Source: Clostridium sp. C2-6-12
Lineage (GTDB): Bacteria; Bacillota; Clostridia; Clostridiales; Clostridiaceae
DNA: 64,000 nucleotides
NCBI RefSeq assembly: GCF_009928485.1
Contig: NZ_JAABNP010000031.1
Coordinates: 1-64,000, forward strand
Reading direction: 5' to 3'
Shown: positions 8,414-16,253 of the stretch, one piece after another
Layout: every line of letters starts with the position of its first letter
How positions within the stretch are numbered: position 1 is the first letter of the stretch
Translations under genes and position numbers: made by a program
The notes under the pieces: generated by a model
The model's input: the letters and a program-made list of their open reading frames with translations, nothing else
What the model was told of the DNA's origin: nothing
The model's database searches: none

Positions 8414-9412
8414 ATGAGTAAAAATGAACAAACAGGGTTAAATAATGAAGAAAAGATAGAATTCAAAATAGCAACTTCAGAATCTGCCCATGAAATTAGC
8501 AAAGATGGAGCTTTTGTAAGACAAAAAAATCACTTTTCAACACCTTTTGGGAGTGGAGAAAATGAACTTCCCGTTGAAGCAAATAGATATAGGTTATTAT
8601 GGGCGGGTATTTGTCCATGGGCACATCGTCAAGTGATTGCACTTAACTTGCTAGGTTTAACAGATGTAATTAGTATAGGAGAAGCTAGTCCAGTTAGAAC
8701 TGAAAAGGGCTGGGAATTTTCTTTAGATGAAGGCGGAGTAGATCCAGTACTTGGAATTCGCTATTTGCCAGAAATCTATGAAAAAACAGATCCTAATTAT
8801 AATGGACGAGCTACAGTACCAACAGTGGTCGATGTGAAAACTGGCAAAGTTGTTAATAATGATTATTTTAAATTAAGTAACTACTGGGAAACAGTTTGGA
8901 AGCCATTTCACAAGACGAATGCTCCTGATTTATATCCAGAAGAGCTTAGAGAAGAAATTGATAAACTCAATGATATTATTTTTCATGATGTAAATAATGG
9001 AGTTTATAAGGCAGGATTTGCACAATCGCAAGAGTCTTATGAGAAAGCCTATGATGCTTTATTTGCTAGATTAGATTATTTAGAGGAGAGATTGTCAAAT
9101 AATCGTTATTTGTTTGGAGATAAAATAACAGATTCTGATATTCGTTTGTATGTAACATTAGCCAGATTCGATATAGCATATTATCCAGTATTCCGTGTAA
9201 ATAGAAATAGAATTATTGATTTTCCCAATTTATGGGCATATGCTAGAGATTTATACCAAACACCTGGGTTTGGTGATACTACTAACTTTGATGCAATAAA
9301 AAGAGGATATCATTTAGGAAATCATGCTGAAAATCCATATCAAATTTTAGCAAAGGGACCTGATTTATCAATATGGAATACACCTCATGGTAGAGATAAA
9401 TTAACAAAATAG
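8414..9412 (+). CDS. Glutathionyl-hydroquinone-reductase-like protein (GST superfamily), paralogue 2
   Basis: 332 residues, with the same layout as the 5000-5998 protein: DGAFVRQKNHFSTPFG near the N-terminus, catalytic CPWAHR with Cys68, RATVPTVVD, and the helical-domain block FGDKITDSDIRLYVTLARFD. A 20-residue hydrophilic N-terminal extension is specific to this copy. It is the second gene of the unit begun at 7796, followed at once by a third paralogue and then the amino-acid importer, which ties the enzyme to imported amino-acid conjugates. The thiol partner is unknown. Confidence 0.85.
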   Translation: MSKNEQTGLNNEEKIEFKIATSESAHEISKDGAFVRQKNHFSTPFGSGENELPVEANRYRLLWAGICPWAHRQVIALNLLGLTDVISIGEASPVRTEKGWEFSLDEGGVDPVLGIRYLPEIYEKTDPNYNGRATVPTVVDVKTGKVVNNDYFKLSNYWETVWKPFHKTNAPDLYPEELREEIDKLNDIIFHDVNNGVYKAGFAQSQESYEKAYDALFARLDYLEERLSNNRYLFGDKITDSDIRLYVTLARFDIAYYPVFRVNRNRIIDFPNLWAYARDLYQTPGFGDTTNFDAIKRGYHLGNHAENPYQILAKGPDLSIWNTPHGRDKLTK

Positions 9413-9457
9413 GGCATGAATTAATATATCAAGAAATAGATGATTGGGGATGAAAGT

Positions 9458-10471
9458 ATGTCAAATAAAAATATAGTAAGACCACGTCCAAAGGAAATAG
9501 AAAATGAAATTGATAATAAGGGAGCTTTTGTAAGGCAAAAGAATCATTTTGATAAATCTTTTGGAAATGGTGAAAATGAAAATCCAGTTGAAGCTGATAG
9601 ATATCGTTTGATTTGGGCAAAGGGATGCAATTGGTCAAATAGGGCTGCCATTGTAAGAGAATTACTAGGTATAGATGCTATAAGTGTAAACTTGGTAGGA
9701 CGAGAAAAAAGAGAAGTAGATTTAGGTTGGGAATTTGTATATGACGAAAATAATACAGATCCAGTTTTAGGGGTAGAATTTTTAAGCGAGTTATATGCAA
9801 ATGGAGATCCAGAGTATACAGGTAGATCAACAGTACCAGCATTAGTAGATATTAAAACAAAAAGAGTTGTTAATAATGATTATCATAGATTAACAAACTA
9901 TTTTGAAGTTGATTTTGCACCGTTCCATAAAGAAGATGCACCAGATTTATATCCAGAACATTTAAGGAAAGATATAGATGAATTTAATGAATGGTTATTT
10001 CATAATGTGAATAACGGAGTATATAAAGCTGCATTTGCACAATCAATTGAGGCTTATACAGAAGCATATGATAATTTTTATAAGGGATTAGATGAGTTAG
10101 AAAAACGACTTGAAACTAATAGGTTCTTATTTGGAGATTATGTAACAGATAGTGATGTACGTTTTTTTGTGACCTTAGCAAGGTTTGATATATCTTATTA
10201 TAGGAATCTTGGGCCAACACGTGGACGTATTGTTGATTTTAAAAATATATGGGGTTATGCACGTGATTTATATGCTATACCAGCTTTTAAGAATAATACT
10301 TATCTTAGAGATTTAGCAGAAAGACATGGAGATACAAATACAATTTTTATTGATTATAATACACGTTTTTGGAATCAAATTGATTTTGAAGGGCTTTGGG
10401 GACAACCACATAATAGGGAGAGCTTAAGCAGTGATTCTGAAAATAAATTTTTATTACACAAAAAGAAATAA
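9458..10471 (+). CDS. GST-superfamily paralogue 3 with altered catalytic motif
   Basis: A 337-residue GHR-like protein (DKGAFVRQKNHF is matched by NKGAFVRQKNHF; RSTVPALVD; FGDYVTDSDVRFFVTLARFD) but the active site reads GCNWSNR in place of CPWAHR. Cys57 is kept while the following Pro and the Ala-His are replaced, so its chemistry or substrate likely differs from its siblings. The ATG at 9458, preceded by GGGGATG, is a better start than the in-frame ATG at 9440. It lies 45 bases after paralogue 2 and 24 bases before the binding-protein gene, in one operon. It is longer at the C-terminus than paralogue 2. Confidence 0.85.
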   Translation: MSNKNIVRPRPKEIENEIDNKGAFVRQKNHFDKSFGNGENENPVEADRYRLIWAKGCNWSNRAAIVRELLGIDAISVNLVGREKREVDLGWEFVYDENNTDPVLGVEFLSELYANGDPEYTGRSTVPALVDIKTKRVVNNDYHRLTNYFEVDFAPFHKEDAPDLYPEHLRKDIDEFNEWLFHNVNNGVYKAAFAQSIEAYTEAYDNFYKGLDELEKRLETNRFLFGDYVTDSDVRFFVTLARFDISYYRNLGPTRGRIVDFKNIWGYARDLYAIPAFKNNTYLRDLAERHGDTNTIFIDYNTRFWNQIDFEGLWGQPHNRESLSSDSENKFLLHKKK

Positions 10472-10495
10472 AGTAAAAGAAAAGGGGTATTTTTA

Positions 10496-11356
10496 ATGAA
10501 AACAAAAATAAATAAAAAATTAGGAATATTAGTAACTATTTTATTAACCATAGCATTTGCAATTGTAGGTTGCGGTCAAAAGAGTGATACGAGTACTTCA
10601 AAAAGTAGCGGCGGGGAAGCTAAGAAGAAAATTATAGTAGCAACAGGAGGAGCACCAAAACCATTTTCTTTTGTTGATAGCAATAATAATGTAACTGGTT
10701 ATGATATTGATTTAGTAAAAGCTGTTTTTGAAAAGCTGCCTCAATATGAAGTTTCTTTTGAAAAGACAGAATTTGCTTCAATATTTGCAGGTTTAGATTC
10801 AGGACGATATCAAATAGGTGCAAATAATTTTGCCATGAATGAAAAGCGTAAAGAAAAGTATATTTATTCAGATGCGATTTTTAAAAATCAATATGTTATA
10901 GCTGTATCAAGTGATAATAAAGATATTAATTCATTTAAGGATCTTTTAGGAAAGAAAACTGAGGTTACTTCTGGCACAAATTATGCAACGGCTCTTGAAA
11001 ATTATAACAAGAATCATTCAGATAAACCTGTAGTTATTAATTATACTGATGCTGATTTAATATCTATTTTACAACGAGTAGAAAGTGGACAATTTGATTT
11101 TCAATTAATTGATGCAGCAATGCTTAAAGGTTATATTGAGGAGCATGGTTTAAAATTAAAAACTATACAATTAAGTAAAGAAGATTCAGATTTAATCGGC
11201 ACTCCTTATAGCTATTTACTAATAGGAAAAGGTACAGATGGGGAAGCACTTTCAAAATATGTTAATAAAGCTTTAGCAGAAGTAATCAGTGAGGGAAAAG
11301 TTAAAGCAATTAGTGAAAAATATTTCAAGGAAGATTTTACTCCAAAGTCAAATTAA
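10496..11356 (+). CDS. Amino-acid ABC transporter substrate-binding lipoprotein
   Basis: 286 residues. A signal peptide ends in the lipobox IVGC (lipid-anchored Cys26), followed by a family-3 solute-binding domain: GYDIDLVKAVFEKLPQYEV, FASIFAGLDSGRYQIGANNF and the closing KYFKEDF. The membrane-anchored protein delivers a polar amino acid to the permease encoded next. By context the ligand is probably cystine or an S-substituted cysteine, as for TcyJ/TcyK of Bacillus, but specificity cannot be read from sequence. It is very similar to the orphan lipoprotein at 13692. Confidence 0.9.
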   Translation: MKTKINKKLGILVTILLTIAFAIVGCGQKSDTSTSKSSGGEAKKKIIVATGGAPKPFSFVDSNNNVTGYDIDLVKAVFEKLPQYEVSFEKTEFASIFAGLDSGRYQIGANNFAMNEKRKEKYIYSDAIFKNQYVIAVSSDNKDINSFKDLLGKKTEVTSGTNYATALENYNKNHSDKPVVINYTDADLISILQRVESGQFDFQLIDAAMLKGYIEEHGLKLKTIQLSKEDSDLIGTPYSYLLIGKGTDGEALSKYVNKALAEVISEGKVKAISEKYFKEDFTPKSN

Positions 11357-11371
11357 GAGAGGGTGTAGCAA

Positions 11372-12112
11372 ATGCCAAATATCTTTGATTTCAAACTTGT
11401 ATTTACTCAAATTCCTGAATTACTAAAGTACCTGCCTATGACTTTGGAAATTACAATATTATCAATGATTCTAGGACTTATAATAGGACTTGTTTTGGCA
11501 ATGATTAAGATAAAACAAATACCTGTATTAAAACGAATTACTGCTATATTTGTTTCGTTTACAAGAGGTACTCCTATTATAGTTCAATTATATCTAACTT
11601 ATTATGGAATACCAATTCTATTAAAATACTATAACTATTACAACGGAACAAATTATAACTTAAATAGCATTCCCCCATTACTTTTTGTATTAGTTGCTTT
11701 TTCATTAAATGAGGCAGCATATAATTCTGAGAATATTCGTGCAGCTATTCAATCTATTGATAAAGGTCAGGTTGAAGCTGCCCATTCTCTTGGGATGAGT
11801 TCGTTGCAAGTGCTTAGAAGAATAATAATTCCCGAAGCTTTTGTTGTAGCGCTTCCAACCTTAGGGAATGCATTAATAGGTTTACTTAAGGGCACTTCAT
11901 TAGCATTCGTATGTTCAGTCGTAGAGATAACAGCTCAAGGTAAGATTTTAGCTGGAGCTAATTATAGATATTTTGAAGTATATGTTTCATTAGCTATAAT
12001 TTATTGGGTATTAACGATAATCATTGAGCAAATTATAAAATTTCTTGAGAAAAGAATAAGTATCCCCGATATTATCCAAGCTAGCGTTGCAAAAGAGGAG
12101 GTTCTTTCATGA
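11372..12112 (+). CDS. Polar amino-acid ABC transporter permease
   Basis: 246 residues, with several membrane segments and the HisM/GlnP-type signature: FTRGTPIIVQLYL early and EAAHSLGMSSLQVLRRIIIPEA, the EAA loop that contacts the ATPase, in the second half. It lies 16 bases after the binding-protein gene and overlaps the ATPase start by 4 bases (ATGA), so translation is coupled. Together the three genes form a complete one-permease importer of the cystine/glutamine family. Confidence 0.9.
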   Translation: MPNIFDFKLVFTQIPELLKYLPMTLEITILSMILGLIIGLVLAMIKIKQIPVLKRITAIFVSFTRGTPIIVQLYLTYYGIPILLKYYNYYNGTNYNLNSIPPLLFVLVAFSLNEAAYNSENIRAAIQSIDKGQVEAAHSLGMSSLQVLRRIIIPEAFVVALPTLGNALIGLLKGTSLAFVCSVVEITAQGKILAGANYRYFEVYVSLAIIYWVLTIIIEQIIKFLEKRISIPDIIQASVAKEEVLS

Positions 12113-12867
12113 TAGAAATTAAAGGATTATCAAAAAAATATAATAATAATGTTGTTTTAGATAGTGTTGATTTAAAAATCCAAAAAGGAGATGTTGTAGC
12201 TGTTATTGGACCATCTGGAACAGGGAAATCTACGCTTTTAAGGTGCCTTAACTTGTTAGAAAATCCTGAAAGAGGTGTTGTGAAAATAGAGGATTTAGAA
12301 GTAGATCTTACAAAAAAATCTAAAGCTGATATAATAAACATTCGCAAAAATACTGCAATGGTGTTTCAACAATTTAATTTATTTCGCAGAAAGACTGCTT
12401 TAGAAAATGTAATGGAAGGTTTGGTTATAGTAAAAAAAATTCCAAAAGCTGAAGCTGAAAAAATTGCTATTGAACAATTAACCAAGGTAGGTTTATCTGA
12501 ACGTATTAATTATTATCCCAAACAGTTGTCTGGAGGGCAGCAGCAGCGTGTTGCCATTGCAAGAGCATTAGCAATGAATCCTAAAATATTGCTATTTGAT
12601 GAGCCAACATCGGCTTTAGATCCAGAACTTGTAGGTGAAGTTCTAGAAACAATCAAGGCAACTGCATTAGAAGGGAATACAATGATTATTGTATCTCATG
12701 AAATGAATTTTGTTAGAAACGTAGCAAACCGTGTTCTGTTTTTTGATAAAGGAAAAATAATAGAAGATGGTACTCCAGAAGAGGTATTTCAAAATCCTAA
12801 AAGCCATAGAGCAAAAGAATTTATTTCAAAGATATATTATTCTAAAGCTCCAGAATATGAGATTTAA
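12109..12867 (+). CDS. Polar amino-acid ABC transporter ATPase
   Basis: 252 residues, a complete ABC ATPase: Walker A GPSGTGKST, Q-loop FQQFNLF, signature LSGGQQQR, Walker B ILLFDEPTSALDPE, H-loop VSHEMNF. It powers the importer formed with the two preceding genes. Its start overlaps the permease stop. The subfamily (GlnQ/TcyN) takes up polar amino acids. After its stop the DNA carries a truncated GHR gene, which suggests that the operon once continued with a further paralogue. Confidence 0.92.
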   Translation: MIEIKGLSKKYNNNVVLDSVDLKIQKGDVVAVIGPSGTGKSTLLRCLNLLENPERGVVKIEDLEVDLTKKSKADIINIRKNTAMVFQQFNLFRRKTALENVMEGLVIVKKIPKAEAEKIAIEQLTKVGLSERINYYPKQLSGGQQQRVAIARALAMNPKILLFDEPTSALDPELVGEVLETIKATALEGNTMIIVSHEMNFVRNVANRVLFFDKGKIIEDGTPEEVFQNPKSHRAKEFISKIYYSKAPEYEI

Positions 12868-12937
12868 TTTACAAAACAAGATTAAGATATTAAAACATTG
12901 ATTAGAGAATAATAAATCAATATTAGGAAGTGGTAAA

Positions 12938-13099
12938 ATGAGCAAGTTTAAAAAATTCAAAACTTTTTCAAATGAAATACAGAAGGACGAATCTTTCATC
13001 CAACAAAACAATCTTTTTACAAAGAAATTTGGGGATAAGCCATATGAATGGCCAATAGAACCAAACCGTTATCATAAAATAAATTTTAGGCACAATTAA
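12938..13099 (+). pseudogene. 5' remnant of another GHR-like gene
   Basis: A 53-codon frame opened by AGGAAG and ATG. Its product has the N-terminal family block KDESFIQQNNLFTKKFGD, then PIEPNRYHKI, which aligns with KDGAFVRQKNHFSTPFG and PVEANRYRLL of the intact paralogues. It stops just before the catalytic Cys motif and nothing further of the gene follows. It is the fifth GHR copy or fragment in this window and the only one represented solely by its N-terminus. Confidence 0.8.
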
Positions 13100-13147
13100 A
13101 GTAATTTTAATTTACTATGTTTCATGTGCTATATGGAGAATATAAAA

Positions 13148-13573
13148 ATGAGTTATAAGATACAGAAAACTACAGAAAGTGTTAATTGGTCAAAAGTTGC
13201 AGAAATGCTGTCTCATTTTGGCTTAAGTGACCTTGATGCTGAAATTCAGCAAAAGGTATTTGAACGGAGTTATGCAGTTGTATTTCTTTTTGATAATGAA
13301 GAATTAATAGGTTTTGGACGAGCTATTTCAGATGGAATTTGCCAAGCAGCAATTTATAATATTGCAGTGGATGAAAAATACCATGGAAAAGGACTAGGCC
13401 GAGAAATCATTAATCAGCTTATTGAACAAGTAAAACAATGTAATATTATTTTATATACACATCCAAACACAGTTGATTTTTATGAAAAACTTGGTTTTTT
13501 AAAGATGAAAACTGGTATGGCAATGTATCAAAAAGATCATCTGGAGGAACTTAAGAAAATGAGTTTTATTTAA
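13148..13573 (+). CDS. GNAT N-acetyltransferase
   Basis: 141 residues. The start at 13148 is chosen because GGAG (13135-13138) is placed correctly for it; the upstream in-frame ATGs at 13124 and 13133 are not served. The acetyl-CoA loop is YNIAVDEKYHGKGLGREI (Q/R-x-x-G-x-G/A form: HGKGLG) and the C-terminal part is VDFYEKLGFLK. Cytosolic amine acetylation of a small metabolite is expected. It sits between the ABC ATPase unit and leader copy C, close to proteins that could make or use N-acetyl-cysteine derivatives (inference from neighbours). Confidence 0.85.
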   Translation: MSYKIQKTTESVNWSKVAEMLSHFGLSDLDAEIQQKVFERSYAVVFLFDNEELIGFGRAISDGICQAAIYNIAVDEKYHGKGLGREIINQLIEQVKQCNIILYTHPNTVDFYEKLGFLKMKTGMAMYQKDHLEELKKMSFI

Positions 13574-13591
13574 GTGTCTTGATAAATTAAA

Positions 13592-13663
13592 CAGATTAAA
13601 ACTGACTGGAAAACTAGAGGTTTTGAGACTTGCATTACGCGAATTTCAAAACCTCTATTTTTT
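13592..13663 (+). promoter_or_regulatory. Sulfur-linked leader RNA, copy C (orphan binding protein)
   Basis: AGATTAAAAC, then TGAC (13603), hairpin CTGG-AAAA-CTAG (with one G-U pair), and a terminator AGAGGTTTTGA / TCAAAACCTCT followed by a T-run ending at 13663. No consensus promoter is visible directly upstream, so this copy may act as an attenuator inside a longer transcript, between the acetyltransferase and the lipoprotein gene at 13692. Confidence 0.65.
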
Positions 13664-13691
13664 ATATAATTAATAAGAAAGGAAAATGGTT

Positions 13692-14579
13692 ATGAATATA
13701 AAAAAATTAAAGAAATTAATATTAGTGTTTGCAGCTTGTGCAGTTACTATGGTCGCATTAGCAGCTTGTGGCAATTCACCAGTACAAAAAAACAGTAGTG
13801 AGCCAGCAGCAAAAGAAAAACAAAAGATTGTAGCAGCTACAAGTGCATCACCTGCACCATTTATATCAATTGATAGTAATGGTAAGGTAACTGGGTATGA
13901 TACTGAAGTATTGGAAGAAATATTTAGGAGACTACCCCAATATGAACTTGAAATTCAAAAAACTGAGTTTGCATCGATTTTTGCAGGACTTGATTCAGGT
14001 CGTTTTCAAGTTGGCTTTAATCATTTAGGATTTAATGCTGATAGAGCAAAAAAATATATATTCACCGATGAAATGTGTTTCTCTAAAAGAGCAATTTTAG
14101 TACGAGATGATAATACGAATATTAAATCTATAAAGGATATGGGAGGATATTCTACAGAAGTTACTCCAACTTCATTTAATGCTGATTGGTTTGACAAATA
14201 TAATAAGAGTCATCCAGAAAAGCCAGTAATTATACAAAAAGTTGAGGAAGATCATTCAGTACAAGATGTATCAGATGGAAAAATTGATTTTGAGTTTTTT
14301 ACGAAAATTACAATGGAGCAACAAATGAAAGATATGGGACTCAAAAATTTAAAGCTTATTGATATTCCTAAGGAAGAATTTTCAGAAGGAGGAGCAAATT
14401 TTTTTATTGTTCCCAAAGGGCAGGAACAGTTAGCAAAGGAAATGGATGAAGCCTTTGAAGCAGCATTGGCAGATGGAACAATATTAAATATTAGCAAAAA
14501 GTATTTCAATGGTGATGATTATACGCCTACATTAGAAGATATTAAGAATGAAAAAGAAAAACAAAAGACTGTTCAATAA
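13692..14579 (+). CDS. Orphan amino-acid-binding lipoprotein
   Basis: 295 residues. The lipobox LAAC follows a typical signal peptide, then a family-3 solute-binding domain closely resembling the protein at 10496 (GYDTEVLEEIFRRLPQYELE; FASIFAGLDSGRFQVGFNH). The start at 13692 has AAAGGA eight bases upstream, whereas ATG 13686 is too close to it. No permease or ATPase follows, so it probably feeds the importer at 11372-12867 with a second ligand. It lies directly behind leader copy C and ahead of the M20 genes. Confidence 0.88.
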   Translation: MNIKKLKKLILVFAACAVTMVALAACGNSPVQKNSSEPAAKEKQKIVAATSASPAPFISIDSNGKVTGYDTEVLEEIFRRLPQYELEIQKTEFASIFAGLDSGRFQVGFNHLGFNADRAKKYIFTDEMCFSKRAILVRDDNTNIKSIKDMGGYSTEVTPTSFNADWFDKYNKSHPEKPVIIQKVEEDHSVQDVSDGKIDFEFFTKITMEQQMKDMGLKNLKLIDIPKEEFSEGGANFFIVPKGQEQLAKEMDEAFEAALADGTILNISKKYFNGDDYTPTLEDIKNEKEKQKTVQ

Positions 14580-14636
14580 ATTAGTACATTTATATGTGAA
14601 ATTAATTGTAGCTATATAGTAGGAAAGGAATAGAAA

Positions 14637-15005
14637 ATGAATGAAATAGCAAATCAAAATAAATCCGAATTTCATGTGGAAATTGTTATTAAAGGAAAAG
14701 GTGGTCATAGCTCAACACCACATAAAACTCACAATCCAATTATAATAGGATTTGAGATTATAAATGCGATAAATGCAAATTTGGCTTATCAATTTGATAG
14801 TTTTGATGATTTTACATTAGTTCCAACAGCATTTGAAGCAGGAACAAAGGAAAATATAATTCCAGAAGAAGCTAAAGTTACTTATCAGGGTGTGTTTGTA
14901 AATTTTTCGTATTCGAAAATATTATATGAACTAATATCTAAAACTTCACAGTCCATTAGTACATTATATGGTGCTACTGCTGAGGTAGTATTTGAGAAAT
15001 CTTAG
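14637..15005 (+). pseudogene. M20 amidohydrolase fragment (dimerisation domain only)
   Basis: 122 codons that read as just the lid/dimerisation domain of an M20D amidohydrolase: IKGKGGHSSTPHKTHNPI, LVPTAFEAGTKENIIPEEA and TLYGATAEVVFEKS. Both halves of the metal-binding catalytic domain are absent, so it cannot be an active hydrolase. It still has a good ribosome site (AGGAAAGGAA) and ATG, probably by chance or through an internal deletion that kept the 5' end. The intact M20D gene follows 40 bases later. Confidence 0.7.
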
Positions 15006-15045
15006 TTTTATTTAAATGGGAAATTAGTAAGGAGAAGAAAAATAT

Positions 15046-16224
15046 ATGAACAAAAATATTAAGGAGAAAGTACTTGAAAATTATAAATATTTAGTTGATG
15101 CAAGAAAGTATTTTCATATGTATCCAGAATTAAGTTGTCATGAATATGAAACAGGGAAGTATATAAAAAGTGAATTGGAGAAATTTCAGATAGCGTATGC
15201 AGTAACAGGAGAAAATAGTATAATAGCAACAATAAGAGGAAAAATAGAAGGAAAGACAATAGCGATTAGGGGAGATATTGATGCTTTGCCAATACAGGAA
15301 AATACTAATGTTGACTTTGCATCTAGGAATGAAGGTGTTATGCACGCTTGTGGGCACGATTGCCATACTACATTTATGTTAGGCGCTGCAAAAATATTAA
15401 ATGAGTTAAAAGATGAAATTCATGGAAATGTTAAAGTTATTTTTCAAGAAGGTGAAGAGATTGGGGTTGGTGCAATAAAAATAATGTCATCAGGGCTTTT
15501 AAATGATGTAGATAATATTGTGGGATTACATGTTAGTCAGGAATTAGATTTAGGCAAGTTTTCACTTGGATATGGTATACAAACTTCATATGGAGCAGGT
15601 GCAAGAATAACTGTTTTGGGAAGGAGTGGGAATATTGCCGCTCCAGAGAAAGCAGTAAATGCCTTAGTAGTAATTGGTCAAATTGTAACAGCGATTAATG
15701 CAGCAGCGGTATATGAATTTGCCAGTGATCAACAGGTTGTATTGGTACCTACTGTTATAAGATCAGGATTAGAATCAAATGGAATTCCAGATACTGCAGA
15801 AATTGCATATAATTTTAGAACTTTAAACAAAATAAACATTGATATATTGAAGAGAATTTTTGACGATATTCCTCAAAATGTTGCTAAAGCATATGGAGCA
15901 GAAGCAAAAGTAGAGCTATGGGGACCAGGAGAAGCTGTTAATAATGATATAGAGAGTACAGATAGAGCAATTAAAGTAATTAAAGATAGTTTTGGAGAAG
16001 AATCGGTTTTTAGCAATAGACCTTTTATGGGTGGTGAAGATTTTTCAATTTATCAAAAAACTATACCAGGTGTTTTTGCACATGTAGGTGGTGCAGTTGA
16101 TGGAGTTTATAGTAATTTACACACTGATAAAACTTTGATTAATGAAGAGGTATTAAAATATGGAGTTGAGTTTTTAATTAATTATGCATTTCAATACTTA
16201 AGTGAAGAGGATAAAATAAATTAA
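15046..16224 (+). CDS. M20D amidohydrolase (N-acyl amino-acid deacylase type)
   Basis: 392 residues of the IAA-amidohydrolase/aminoacylase group: RGDIDALPIQE, metal-binding HACGHDCHT, catalytic FQEGEEIGVGA, and distal ligands in GLHVSQ and NLHTDK with MGGEDFS. It is full length with an intact zinc/manganese site containing the group's Cys ligand (CGHDCH). Members hydrolyse N-acetyl or N-acyl amino acids. YxeP/YtnL of Bacillus deacetylate S-substituted N-acetylcysteines, a role that fits this transporter/GNAT context (inference). One unusual change is GRSGNIAAPEKA, where the usual G-x-G-x-H-x-A-x-P reads SGNIAAP: the lid His is replaced by Ile. Confidence 0.87.
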   Translation: MNKNIKEKVLENYKYLVDARKYFHMYPELSCHEYETGKYIKSELEKFQIAYAVTGENSIIATIRGKIEGKTIAIRGDIDALPIQENTNVDFASRNEGVMHACGHDCHTTFMLGAAKILNELKDEIHGNVKVIFQEGEEIGVGAIKIMSSGLLNDVDNIVGLHVSQELDLGKFSLGYGIQTSYGAGARITVLGRSGNIAAPEKAVNALVVIGQIVTAINAAAVYEFASDQQVVLVPTVIRSGLESNGIPDTAEIAYNFRTLNKINIDILKRIFDDIPQNVAKAYGAEAKVELWGPGEAVNNDIESTDRAIKVIKDSFGEESVFSNRPFMGGEDFSIYQKTIPGVFAHVGGAVDGVYSNLHTDKTLINEEVLKYGVEFLINYAFQYLSEEDKIN

Positions 16225-16253
16225 ATAAATATTTATTAAGGAGATAGAAAGAA

